Assembly (NCBI GenBank): GCA_035048815.1
Contig: JAUCBN010000038.1
Span: 16,579,001-16,643,000, forward strand
Length of the DNA stretch: 64,000 nucleotides
Direction of reading: 5' to 3'
Source: Abelmoschus esculentus
Lineage: Eukaryota; Streptophyta; Magnoliopsida; Malvales; Malvaceae
This document shows positions 34,600 through 46,565 of this stretch, in pieces; position 1 is the first letter of the stretch; every line of letters begins with the position of its first letter. The notes beneath the pieces are model-generated. The model worked only from the letters and a program-made list of their open reading frames with translations. It was not told the origin of the DNA and searched no databases. The position numbers and the translations under genes were made by a program.

Positions 34600-36011
34600 C
34601 ATCGGTTGTTGGCATTGAGAGTGTTGTATTTGCCAAATTGCTGCCACTGTTTAGGAACATGAGAGAAGCAGATTTTCTTAGTTATTTTAACCCCTAACCT
34701 TGTATACCCTAGTCTAGTTTGACAGTCGCCCATCGGAGATGCTGGTGTAGAATGCCCTGAATGACGGTTTATGGTAGGACATTCTATATCGCTTTGGGTT
34801 TGCTTTGAACTCCAAACCAATGCTACAGTTATCTCGGATAGTTTAACTCCAGAGGTTGGAGATGTCATTACAGGAAAGGATGCTAGGTTGTTGTGTAGTT
34901 AGATCATAGTTGTTGGTTAATATTCTGACGCATTTGAACTCCAGTTGGTGATTGCAGTTGAGGAGAAGCAACCTCGAGTGAAATTCCTGGTAACGGGGAC
35001 TTAGTAGTAGCATAAAGAGATCCAAAAATATCTTCATGGTTAGTCTGCTTTACCCCTCTATACCTATTTATTTCCCGGACAAGGGATTAGCCCAACTGCT
35101 TAGAGAGGGAAGACCAAATATCTCATCAATTAGCTGTTGTTGTTGTTGCTGGAGGTGCATGTGACTTTCCAAACTCAACATTTCCTGGTTTAAATCCTTA
35201 CTCCGAGAACTTTGTGCAGCTTTCAACCTACTAGGAAGTTGCAAGGTATGAGGTATGATGCTACATTGGTTTGGCCACATCCTTCCACTGATAGAAGAGG
35301 TCCCAGTATGATGGTGTCGATGTTGAAGGCTTTATGACAGATGGAGAGGCAGGAGCAGGTGGGATCACTGAACCATGTTCAAGACCAGCCGCATATGATT
35401 TAGGAGAAGGCAAGGCTGAATCTGTCGAAGCATACAAGGGACGGAGTTCATCTTTCTTTTGAGCACAGAAACAGGCTTTCCTAGTGCAATTAGTCTTATC
35501 CTTGCATAGAGTTCGATATTGTGCAGGATGAAGCCAAGACTTGAAAATGCCATGAGCGTACTCAAGTTATCGCCCTGTTTGCACAATCCCTTATGAAATT
35601 CGGTGCAAGAGACACAACTATAAAGATATTTCCTATGATCATGTCTCCTTGCATTCTTTCTCGGGTGAACAAATAGGCACTTTGTCCAGTCATGAGAGTA
35701 AGCTCTCGAGCAAGGTTGGACCTTGAAAGTATGCATCCTAAACTCATCTGTCCCATAATATCCTATCCTTAATGTCGGGAAGAGCGAGATCATATGGATG
35801 GTCTTCTCATTTCATCTTTTCAAACTCAGGTGAATGGAAGGAACCAGCAATGGAATTCATATCCGCGGAAGCATCAAGCAAGATTTTAACAACCTCAGGT
35901 GAATGAAAGGAAGCAGCAGCAGTACAATGGAGAGCCCTGGCCCCATCAGAACTACAAGCCCTGTTAACATCGACACGACCACTTTTGACGATATAATTCA
36001 CCACATCCTTG
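34600..36011 (-). pseudogene. Tandem CCCH zinc-finger/ankyrin protein relic
   Basis: Minus strand. An ankyrin repeat (NYIVKSGRVDVNRACSSDGA, then SPEVVKILLDASADMNS) is followed by the plant-specific region and first CCCH finger (YGTDEFRMHTFKVQPCSR, SHDWTKCLFVHP, ARRHDHRKYLYSC), then a glutamine-rich part (LESHMHLQQQQQQLIDEI). This order is that of plant RR-TZF proteins, RNA-binding regulators of mRNA turnover and stress responses, usually intronless and about 600-700 aa. Frameshifts occur near 35575 and elsewhere: after KQGDN the family continuation EYAHGIFKSWLHPAQYRT is in another frame. Stops and deletions follow. The N-terminal ankyrin part is cut off at 36011 by the Copia LTR. Confidence 0.85.
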
Positions 36012-36215
36012 TGTTAATGTATGAGCTATAAATCCAGCTGGAAAAATACTCCAACTGTACATAGGATGTGGACAAAATCTGTTATAACAGATTTGGTGTA
36101 TAGCTGAGCAAATTAGGGTTTTCTGCATATATAAGTATCGAGCTTTAGCTCAAGAAATACAAAGCAACATTACACGTGAATTCTCTATTCATTAAGTGTT
36201 AAATCAATCTTCAAC
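36012..36215 (+). repeat. 5' LTR of truncated Copia
   Basis: A 204-bp LTR with ends TGTTAATG and TTCAACA and a CATATATAAG TATA box near 36127. No partner was found in the window. Confidence 0.75.
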
Positions 36216-36299
36216 ATGGTATCACTTGTCGTCTTCGATCCTGCGACCGTATTTCTTTTTCTCTGGGATTCTCTTCTTCTTCAACCCTTTGTTTTTTTC

Positions 36300-37440
36300 A
36301 ATGGTTGATGACGACCCTACTAAGGCTGAGCCCTTCGCTCTTCAGGTCATGACTTCACCTCGCAGATGTTTTCAAACAAAAGAATTAGTATTTGATTCGA
36401 TGATACGAATTTCCTCCTTTGAAAGCAGCAGGTTCTTCTTACGATTCGTGGTTTTGGTCTACAACAATATATTGATCCTGATGTTCTTCGCCCATAAAAG
36501 TTTCTTTCTCAAACACCTGGTGGTCGTGTTGTGAATCCTGTCTACACTCAATACATTAAACAAGACAATTCTTTGGCCTCCTAATTGCTCTCTATTGTCA
36601 GTTCCGACATACTTCCTCAACTGGTTGGGGCTGAGTCCACTTTGGAAATCTGAGACATGCTTAATGGTCTCTATTCTAAGCTCTTCACAACCAAAGTAAT
36701 GCATCTCCATTGCAAGCTTCGTTCTATGCGTAAAGGTTAGATGCGTATGCGAGAGTATACTGTCAAGATCAAGGAAGTTTGTGACCTATTAGCCATGTTT
36801 GGGCATAAGGTTTCCAACGTCGAGCATATCGCCACTATACTGAATGGGTTGCCACTAGAATATGCTCCTTTCGTTGTAGTTATCACAGCAAGCCAATTTC
36901 CTTACACCTTAGATGGAGTGGTTTCTATTCTATGCGATACCGAGTTAAGACTTTTGGATTTTCTTGAACCACTTGTTGGTATCCATCTTACTCAGTATCA
37001 ACCACCTGCATACACAAATCATGGCCGAGGTGGTCGAGCTTTGTTTAGGGGTCATGGATGCGGTCGCACTTCAAGAAGGCCTCGGTGCCACTTGTATGGA
37101 AAATATGGTTATTTAGTGACCTCCTTTTGGCATAGATTTGATGCTTAATTCACTGGAGTGCAACCCGAACCCTCCTCTTTGCTGATATTGGTCCTCAAGC
37201 CAATGTCTGTCATTGGGACACTGAGCCTCCTGCTCAGTATTATGAGCCCTTTGTTGCCCCTACTTCAACTGTCCTTGTCACACTTGATGCTCCACCAGTT
37301 GAGAATTCCCCTCAAGTCAACTCCCTGACTGTTCTTGACCATGCCATCAGTTCTATTTGGTGGTATCCTGATTCTGGTGCCACGCGCCATGTCACCTATG
37401 ATGCCTCAGCTATGACTTCTGCAATCAATGCATTGACAAG
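36300..37440 (+). pseudogene. Copia gag and protease relic
   Basis: Gag is visible as MREYTVKIKEVCDLLAMFGH and HIATILNGLPLEYAPFVVV (36741-37000), after a region at 36300-36740 with frameshifts and stops. The zinc knuckle near 37087 has lost ligands (CHLYGKYGYLVTSFWHRFD). The protease shows WWYPDSGATRHV near 37360. Confidence 0.75.
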
Positions 37441-37599
37441 GGTAAGGTTCATTTAGGAGATAACACATCTTTTACCATTGCTCACATTGGTCACTCCATT
37501 ATACTTGCCTCTTCTGGGAGTCTTCTGGTTGATAAACTCTTGCATGTTTTTTGAATTACAAGAAACTTATTATATGTCTCCAAATTTACTGCTGATAAT

Positions 37600-38853
37600 C
37601 ATGTGTATTTTGAATTTCACCCTACTACATGTTATGTGAAGGATAAGAATATAGGGACAGTGTTGTTACAAGGAGTCCAAGAAGGACTTTACCATTTTCC
37701 CATTCAACTAGTAGTTCACTCTCTTTCAATTTCAGCAAATAAAGTTGTCCAAGCTTACTGGACTTGGCACAATTGTTTAGGGCATCTAACACCTGAAGTG
37801 GTTCAATTGGTGTTCCAAAAAAACATTCCTCTTGACAAGGAGACAGTGTGTTCAGCATGTCAGACGGGCAAAAGTCATGCAATCTCATTTAAGTCATCTA
37901 CAATAATGTATACAGTTCCTTTTGAGCTTGTTGAAATGGATGTTTGGGAACCTGCTCCCATCACTTCATCTAGTTTTCGTTATTAGCTCTCTTTAGTTGA
38001 TATGAGCATTAGGAATTATTGCACTTATTTGCTTCGAAACAAAAGTGAAGTTACTATTGTATTTGACACTTTTGTTGCCTTAATAAAGACTCAATTTTCC
38101 TTTACCATTAAGGTTGTTCAAACTGATGGAGGGGATGAATTTCAAGCCCTCTCCTTTAAGCTAAATGCCATGGGAATTCAGCATCGCACAACTTGTCCAT
38201 ACACCTTTCAGCAGAATGGTGTTGTTGAGCATAAACACCGATAAATATTTGACATTACTCTTTGTCTTTTATCTCAAGCTTCAGTTCCTCTACATTATTG
38301 GTCACATGCATTTCTCACTGCCACTTATCCTATTAATCTATTGCCAACAGTGGGCAGTCTCTCTCCTTATGAGAGATTGCTGCATCAAAAACCAGACTAC
38401 TCATTCCTTAGGGTCTTTGGATGTGCTTGCTACCCTTTGCTTCGACCCTACAACAAACACAAATTCAGTTTTCGATCCAAACAATGTGTCTTTCTGGGAT
38501 ATTCACCAAGGCATCATGGCTACCAATGCCTTAGCTTAGATGGGAGGATTTATCTCACACGACATGTGAGATTTGATGAACAACTCTATCCCTTTGCTAG
38601 TCTCAAAGGTCCTCCACAAAAAACACATTCCACTTTTGTGTTCAATCCATTGCAGGTCATACCTGAAGTTTTCCCACAGGCGGCACCTTCACCAGGACCT
38701 ACAGAACCTGATACAATTTCATCAGTCCAACTTGATGCTCCTCAACCAACTCCACCTGATCCGGATTTGCCTAGTCCACCGGCGTCTCCTACTAATCCAG
38801 TTGATCTTCTAGAGAATCCTCCTCGACCATTCTCTCTAGAACAGCAGGAGTAG
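37600..38853 (+). pseudogene. Copia integrase relic
   Basis: The zinc-binding part reads TWHNCLGHLTPEVVQ and CSACQTGKSH. The core has ELVEMDVWEP (first aspartate), VVQTDGGDEF (second) and QNGVVEHKHR (glutamate). Stops occur near 37984 and 38242. The C-terminus runs through RVFGCACYPLLRPYN and CVFLGYSPRHHGYQC into a proline-rich linker. Confidence 0.82.
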
Positions 38854-38959
38854 CCACCTCCAGAAGATCCTCCATCAATTGATCAACATCCTCTGAAAGA
38901 TCCTCCAGCAGCGGCATCTACTTTTGTCTCAGTCTCTTCTGCCCCTCCTCCAACAAATA

Positions 38960-39848
38960 TTCATTCTATGACCACTCGTAGCAAGCATGGGATCTTTAAG
39001 CCTAAACTCTACCTCCTGGATTGTGATGATGTTCCACAAACAATTCATGAGGCCATGGCTAAAGATCATTGAAGGTTTGCTGTTCTCGAGGAATTTTTAG
39101 CTCTTATTACTAATAGTACATGGACACTTGTTGCTTTACCCTCTGATCGAAAGCCAATTGGTTACAAATGGCTCTTTAAAATTAAATGGAATACTGATGG
39201 TGCAATCAGTCGATACAAGGCCAGGTTGGTGGCCAAAGGATACTCCCAAATAGTTGGTCATGACTTTACAGAGACATTCAGCCCTGTTATCAAGCCACTC
39301 ACCATTCACATACTGTTATCTTTAGCTGTATCTAATTCATGAACAGTACATCAAGTTGATATAAACAATGCATTTTTAAAGGGTGAACTCCATGAACAAG
39401 TCTTCATGTGTCAACCTTCAGGTTTCGAATAAAAAGACTCCAATGGCTCTCCTTTTGTGTGCAAACTCCTCAAGGCATTGTATGGCATACGACATGCACC
39501 AAGAAGTTGGTTCTTTAAACTTAAAAGCTTCCTAGAAGCACTTTAGTTTCAACCTTCAGCCGCTGATATGTCCCTTTTCAAATATAAAGAAGGTATTGCC
39601 ACTGCATACATAATAATTTATGTTGATGACATCCTTTTAACAGGAAATTCTGAGTCTCATATCAAGCAAGTTAAGGATCAATTGCACAAACAATTTTCCT
39701 TAAAAGACCTTGGTATAATAGACTATTTTTTGGGCATACAAGTGTTCCTTTCAGATCAAGGAATCTTTCTTTCACAAAAGAAGTATATCACAGAACTTCT
39801 TGAACGAACTCAGATGCATCTCTCCAAACCAGTGGACACTCCTATGGT
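38960..39848 (+). pseudogene. Copia reverse transcriptase relic
   Basis: The RT start [16 protein letters not shown] and [12 protein letters not shown], then VDINNAFLKGELHEQVFM and the catalytic IIYVDDILLTGNSE near 39620. Stops occur near 39070, 39341, 39430 and 39544. The domain is open to LERTQMHLSKPVDTPMV and then ends in unrelated DNA. Confidence 0.85.
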
Positions 39849-41788
39849 TGTTTATAAATATATGTTAAATTCTTACCTTTAAAAGGATTTGACCTAGGTC
39901 AAGCCTATAAATACATACCTTAGGTAGAGAGCAAGACATCGAATCATCGAGTATTCAATAGAAAACTCTAGTCGAAACCCTCCTCGTTATGTTCTAATTC
40001 TCCATAGGGCTTAAGTTATTTTGTGGAGTATTTGTGAGAGGAATTTTGTATTTTGTTTAAGTTTTGATTAATGCAAGTTTAATTTTAAATTTTATTTACT
40101 CTTGTTCATACACTTTGTTACATTCAAGCTCGGGATAGAAGTTTTTAAAGAAAAACGTATTTGTCTAATATTGAGAGAGTTCGACTCACGAAACGAGTAA
40201 ATACAACTTTTACCCACTTCGATAAAGATTAATTCGACTTAGGGATAAGTTCAAATTTTAGTGATTAAAAAGAACATAAAATTGGTTGGTATTCATCCTT
40301 GATTTACGCTGGAAGTTATTATCAAGACTTGGTCATCAATAACGCTCAGAATTAGGGATAAGGAGTCATCAAAGGACGTTCTCTCGAACTTTGGATAGTC
40401 AACTTGCTGCTCAATCATAACCCCGTCGAGACAGCTAAGGCGACCCTTCAGCGACCCATCGAGGCAATAACTTGACCTTGCATTGCAAAACTGAGACAAT
40501 TTATATTATGAATACACACTACGAAGCATTATAACCTGATCTATCTCTTTTTTTTTATTGCTCGATCATTTACTTTAATTAGCTTAGTTAAATTTTTTAG
40601 TTTAAATACAACCAGAATTATCTTCACCTGTGCGCAGAAAAATTAAATTGCGAGAATAACACCAATTTTCGTGGAAACAATATCTTTTATACTATAACTT
40701 GATAAAAATGTATATTTGCACTACAAGAGTGTAAGACTTTATACGCGCGACTACTATTTTTTTAATCAAATAAAAATCTATATCTAATAATAAAAATAAT
40801 AGAAATTCCCGATCCAAATCTTCATTTGCCTTTGCCTTGCAAGTATATTTGCTTTATGGGTACGATGATTAGCCCGACTCGACTTGGATCAAGCCTGGGT
40901 TAGAGAACTTCTCTTTAGGATTGGTCCAGCCCGGATTAAACTTAAATGATAAAAAATAATTTAAATTTAATTATAAAATATCTAATAAATGATTAATGGT
41001 TAACTAACAAAAGTTTATTTTATATAAAAAAGAATACCAAATTTTTTTATATGAATTTAATATTTTTTTATATTTTAAGTTATCATTTTTAATCGTTTAT
41101 TTAAAGATGAAAACACAAAATAATCTTATGATAATATTAATTATCATTCAAAATAATAATATTTTAATAATTTCTCAACTGAATTAGTGTACGATTAATT
41201 TATATATATAGGGTTAGAATCAACTTATATAGTGTAAAATTTATTTAGTTTTAGATTAATATATAATCACTAAAAGAGTAAAATAAATGAATGAGATTAA
41301 TTCCTTAATTTTTACGAGTGATAATCTCCGCATAACACACTATTAATCTCAACCATATATTATACCTATCCAACAATCCAAAAAACGTATAAAATAAAAA
41401 ATATTTACAGTGTGTAACCGAATTTTATCACGCATATATTAAATCTACCATCTAAAAATAAATAAAGAGTGTCACCTGTAAAATTTTAATCACACATTTT
41501 AAAATTTATTAATTATTCTTATTTAAATCTAAATCTATTATCGTTATTTAATAAAATTAAAACAGTGAGGAAATTTCGTTCAACAGTTTTATAAAATCAC
41601 CTAATGTGGTACTAAAATTCATGCACTACAAACCCTTTTGATTCTTTGCAAATCCATGTCTGAAAATACCAAGAAGTTTCTGACCACTTTGAGTATACCA
41701 TACACAACACTATAAAGTATATTCATCCAACTTAACTTATGCCCTCTTCATATCTATTCACCCACCGTCTCACACCAGAAATTATATC
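39849..41788. other. Repeat-like and AT-rich DNA
   Basis: From 39890 to 40090 the DNA looks like the transcribed end of an LTR (GCCTATAAATACATACC and then a GT-rich stretch), but no ends could be set. The region 40130-40620 is a diverged counterpart of 27190-27700. The rest, to 41788, is AT-rich without recognised features. Confidence 0.35.
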
Positions 41789-41962
41789 ATGGGTCAGTCT
41801 CACCACGTCATTCATAAAATCAATTACTAAAAACTACCCACCTCAACAATTTTTAATTTTTCAAGTGAAGATTCGTTTGGAAAAAAATATGACATGACAA
41901 AATTACTGAAGTGGGTAGTTTTTAGTGGTTGATCCCATGAACACGTGGTAGGACTGACCCAT
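41789..41962. mobile_element. Small MITE (174 bp)
   Basis: Terminal inverted repeats of about 55 bp: the left starts ATGGGTCAGTCTCACCACGT and the right, read on the other strand, starts ATGGGTCAGTCCTACCACGT. Both arms reach CTAAAAACTACCCAC. The centre is AT-rich. No clean target duplication was seen. Confidence 0.75.
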
Positions 41963-42296
41963 TATATAATTTTTCCTCTCACACATAGTATAAATTTGGT
42001 CATATTCTATAGAGAAGGTCCCTATACTATGTATTGTTGATAAGTGTAATCCCTCTGGTCAAATTAGATCATTATAATCCCTCGAATTTTGAAATATGTA
42101 CTCGTATTCTCGAACCCATTTTTTTTATTAATCCTTTTAAAAAATCATCAGTATACCTTATTTCTTTAAACATATAATGATATATACGACAAGAAATAAT
42201 AAAAATTATAGTGGAGGGCTAATTCTGCCAAAAATATATAGTATAAGGACCTTCAATGCAATTTAAGCTATAAACGAGATATGTACGTAAGTAAAT

Positions 42297-43111
42297 GGGT
42301 GTAAATAGGATGAGTCTACTAAGTGCGTCGAACATTGCTGAACACTATTAACGATGAACACCGCTGAACACTATTAAATTAATTAGTAAAAATTAAAATT
42401 CTAAGGACTAAACATATAATTTAAAATTATTTAAAATAAAACTTTTAAATTATATATTATTTTAATTTTTTTAATAATTTATTTAAATTATTTTTAATTT
42501 AAAAAATAAAAATATTAAATCAAAAACTTAAAACTCTAAAGTCAAAAGCCTAAAATATTAAACCTTAAACCCTAAAATCAAAAACACTAAATCATAAATT
42601 CTGAACCCTAAAAATAAAACCGTAAACCCTAAAATAGAAAATATAAACCTCTAAAAGTATATATAAACCCAAAAGTTAAAACCCAAAATTATTTTAAAAT
42701 TTTAGGTTATAGGTTTAGGGGTTAGGGTTTTTGGTTATTTTAGGGTTTAGAAATTTATGGTTTGTATTTAATGTTTATGGTTTAGGATTCTTAGGATTTT
42801 TGGTTTTAGGTTTTAATATTATATTTTAGGTTCTTAATTTAATGTTTAGTGATTTAGATTTTTTATTTTGATTTTAAAGTTTAGAGTCTGTTTTTTTTTT
42901 TATTTTTTAAATTAATTTTTAGGGTTTAGTATTTTTATTTAATTAATAAAATAAAATATACATAAAAAATAATTTTATAAAAATTTAATTTAAATAATTT
43001 ATAATTATATTTTAAGTCCTTAAATTTTTTAATCTTTATAAATTAATTTAATAGTGTTCAGTAATGTTAATCATTAATAGTATTCAGCAATAGTCGATAT
43101 TCGCCTGTACC
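42297..43111. mobile_element. Foldback element with telomere-like core
   Basis: About 815 bp, symmetrical as an inverted repeat. The left arm has GAACATTGCTGAACACTATT and TGAACACTATTAAATTAATT; the right arm has the complements (AATTAATTTAATAGTGTTCA, TAATAGTATTCAGCAATAGT). The left half of the core is rich in AAACCCTAAA words (42540-42680), the right half in TTTAGGGTTT words (42700-42850). Outer ends are approximate and no target duplication was found. Confidence 0.7.
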
Positions 43112-43413
43112 TTTTAATTTTAACCCAAGAGGCGGAATACCAAAACGTACGTGAAACAAAGCTCATGCAAGAATGGAAACAAAAGAGCGGGAAAATTCTA
43201 CGAAACTGCAAACACAAAGCAAGAAATCAAACGGACAACTCTCCACTTTTACAACAATGGCAGGAAAAAAGGAGGTATTTCAATGCATATAAAAACCAAA
43301 AACATTCCACACTTTCCTTGGGGATTAATACCAATAATTTCTCTTTAAACAACACCTGCTGCCTGCTGCCTGCATTTGATTCTTCTGCTTCTTTGTTCTT
43401 CATATCTGCATCA
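43112..43413 (+). promoter_or_regulatory. Upstream region of CAX
   Basis: Only about 300 bp separate the foldback element from the CAX start codon. The stretch contains a CATATAAAAACC TATA-like word near 43284 and is otherwise the likely 5' untranslated region. Confidence 0.45.
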
Positions 43414-45747
43414 ATGGAGTCTGCAGGGGAGCTTTCTTACATGGAAAATGGGGAGTCTAACAAGAGTTTGATGGGAAAAGAAACATGTAATAATAATAAT
43501 AATGGAGGGGTTATTAGGACGGCACAAAACAGATCGAATTCGTTTATGCGCAAGAAATCCGACCCCATCTTGGTTTCCACGATTCGGTTTCAGATGCTTA
43601 GACAGTTCTTAGCCAATCTGCAACAAGTGATTTTTGGGACGAAGCTTGTTGTTCTCTTCCCTGCCATACCTTTAGCCATTGCTGCTGATTATTACAAGTT
43701 TGGAAGAGTAAGTTTCTGTTATATTAATTACTTACTTTTCAATGTTTTAAACTAATTTAGATTATTGATGGTTATTAATTCAACATCATTTCTTTTTCTG
43801 GATGTGTAATAGCCATGGATATTTGCTTTGAGCTTGCTTGGACTTACCCCCCTTGCTGAGCGTGTCAGCTTTCTCACCGAGTAAGTTGGGTCAAATTCTG
43901 TAGGAAGTCCTTGAACTATTGTTTTTGACAGATTTAGTTCCTCTATCATAAATTATTCATTTCTAATCCCTCTATTCGAATCCTATTCATCAGTACTTTG
44001 GGTTCCATTTACAACTAACCCTTTCCTTTCATGCACGTATATTCTATAGTTTTAAGTGCAAGATTTCTGACAAGGGTTTCTTTGTATAAATTCAGACAAA
44101 TCGCATACTATACAGGTCCAACAGGTACCATATATACTTACTGATACCTTAACTTTCTTAAGATACTGAGAGAATCGGATTGACTAATGGATTGAAAATA
44201 TTTGCAGTGGGAGGGCTGCTGAATGCAACCTGTGGAAATGCAACAGAGCTGATCATAGCATTGTTTGCACTTTACCAAAACAAAATCCATGTCCTCAAGT
44301 ACTCTCTCATGGGTTCAGTTCTCTCAAATCTCCTCCTTGTTCTTGGGACATCTCTCCTTTGCGGTGGATTAGCTAACCTCAAGAAAGAGCAAAAATATGA
44401 TAGAGTAAGACATCTTCGATACATATAAAAGTTTGAGAATATTATAAGTTGTTCATGCTGATGTATATAACGTGCAGAAACAAGCTGATGTGAACTCTGG
44501 TCTGCTGTTGCTGGGGCTGCTATGCCATATGTTGCCATTGATGTTCAGATACGCAGCACAGCCTAGTACTGGGGTTTCGATTGCCGAGTCTACACTCCAG
44601 TTGTCGAGAGCCAGTAGTGTGGTTATGCTTCTGGCTTATATCGGATATATCGTCTTCCAGCTTAAAACTCATAGACAGATTTTCGACGCTCAAGGGGATG
44701 GTGGTGAGGATGAAGATGAAGAAAAAGCTGTGATAGGATTTTGGAGTGGATTCAGCTGGTTGGTTGGTATGACACTCGTTATAGCTTTGCTATCTGAGTA
44801 TGTGGTGGGAACAGTTGAGGTACATAATATTTATAACAGATATAGATACAGATTGTGGATTTGAGTTTATATAGTGTGATGGATTTGTGAGTTGATGGAA
44901 ATCAGGCTGCATCGGAAACTTGGGGGATTTCCATTAGCTTTATCAGCATAATTTTGATACCTATTGTGGGGAATGCTGCTGAGCATGCTGGAGCTATCAT
45001 TTTTGCTTTCAAGAATAAATTGGTAAACCCAAACCCACATTTATTATACAATTTTTAATACCATTTTATTTTAGATTATGGTTGCCCCTTAAACTATACC
45101 CTTTGTTTGCTTTTAGTTCTCAAACTATTCTATGGTCAAAATAAATACCTTCATTGTGTGTTTTGGGACCTGTTTCAGGACATATCTCTTGGCGTTGCCC
45201 TTGGTTCTGCAACTCAAATTTCTATGTTTGCTGTAAGCTTTAAACACGCTCAAAAACATCTTCAAGATATTGTCTTCTTCAATATTCAATTCTGACAAAT
45301 CAACCATTATATATATATATCAGGTTCCCTTGTGTGTAGTAGTTGGGTGGAGTATGAGAATCCCAATGGACCTTGATTTCAATCTTCTTGAAACTGGATG
45401 TCTTGCTTTAACAATACTTGTTGTTGCCTTTACCCTACAGGTTTATTTTTCTTCTTTTTATTTTTGATGGAGGAACTTATTAAAATTACAGTATTTATAG
45501 TTTCTTTTTCTCTTTTGACAGGATGGAACTTCACATTACATGAAAGGAGTAGTTCTTTGTCTTTGTTACATTGCCATTTCTGCATGTTTTTTTGTTCATA
45601 AATTTCCAGGTTCATTGGGTAAGTACAACTAAACTTCCCTTGCATCGATCCATGTAGTTTTTTTCTCATTGATGAACACTAATTAATTGCAAAATTTGCT
45701 TGTTTATAGATCAAACTAATGTCAACTTGGAACTCAACTCAGCCTAG
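43414..45747 (+). CDS. CAX: CAX-type vacuolar Ca2+/H+ exchanger, ten exons
   Basis: Moves Ca2+ (and sometimes other metals) into the vacuole in exchange for protons. Exons: 43414-43707, 43813-43880, 44096-44124, 44208-44404, 44478-44819, 44906-45022, 45179-45232, 45324-45440, 45522-45618, 45710-45747, all with GT-AG introns and matching phases; total 450 aa, normal for the family. The hydrophilic N-terminus (autoinhibitory in this family) includes [17 protein letters not shown]. The two ion-selectivity repeats are [13 protein letters not shown] and [14 protein letters not shown], and an acidic loop GEDEDEEK lies between the halves. Words such as [11 protein letters not shown] and IAYYTGPT place it with the CAX1/CAX3 group rather than CAX2/CAX5; exact orthology was not determined. 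The reading frame is open in-frame upstream to 43165, but that extension does not look like CAX and is treated as leader. Confidence 0.95.
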
Positions 45748-46565
45748 CCTAGCCTCGCCGGCTCTGCCTTTTTCCGGGGATTTTACGTCCCCATCTTGAG
45801 GATGCCGACGTTCCAATCATCTGTTTTCTTCCAACCTTGACAAATATTTACCTTTTGGTGATCTGAACTTGCAGACATGAAAAGTTGAGGCCATTTTTAA
45901 AGTCAATATATATAAATTATATATATATGAGAGGAAAAAAGAACCACCTTCTCCTTTGAAAATGTTTGTAATTGCAAGCACTGCTTCTGGGGATTCCTTA
46001 ATAAGTTTTTTGTATCTTCATCCAATTTTATGTACTGCAGTTATTCCATTAATAACTTACTTATATGCTGCTGAAGCAGAGATAAAAGCATTTTCTTTGC
46101 TGGAATGTACTAAATCATAAATTATCAGTCAATAAGAACAATCCTCCAGTTCAGAGTTTATTTCATTATAGGTCAAATTCTTTTGACTCCATGAACAATC
46201 CTCCAGTTCATCCAACCATCTCTTTTGAAACCAACAAAGATGGTATCTGAAAAGGGCAATCAAATTCTTTTTCTCCTTGTATCATTCTTCAGGCAAAGTG
46301 GAAAACAAAGATAATATATGCAATTATTCCTTATCCATTGAGGCAAACTCGACTATTGCATAAGCATCCCAATACTCTCTATGCATCTTTAACATTTGAA
46401 TGTACACTTAAACTACCAACAATGCAAAGATCATTTCTGAACAGCATCTGCATTGAATTTTCGAATACGAGCACTGAACATTCTAATGAACTATACATGT
46501 CTAAATGCATCTTATTCTATCTCGAACATACAATCATCATCTCCTACGAGAATACATAAATTGGT
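45748..46565 (+). other. 3' untranslated and intergenic DNA after CAX
   Basis: The first part should be the CAX 3' untranslated region. No other gene is recognised before the tandem repeats begin. Confidence 0.4.

Larger units (their letters stand above)
36012..39848 (+). mobile_element. Copia element with short LTR, 3' truncated
   Basis: A 204-bp 5' LTR (36012-36215, TGTTAATG to TTCAACA) is followed at once by a primer-binding site TGGTATCA. Gag, protease, integrase and most of RT follow on the plus strand. The sequence leaves the element after SKPVDTPMV near 39848: RNase H and the 3' LTR are absent. It interrupts the CCCH pseudogene. Many stops make it inactive. Confidence 0.85.

Noticed and set aside
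42540..42860. Interstitial telomere repeat
   Set aside because: The TTTAGGG and AAACCCT words are degenerate and not in tandem register, and they belong to the two arms of an inverted-repeat element.
43165..43413. N-terminal extension of CAX
   Set aside because: It is in frame, but CAX proteins begin close to the chosen methionine and the extra 83 residues resemble no CAX N-terminus.
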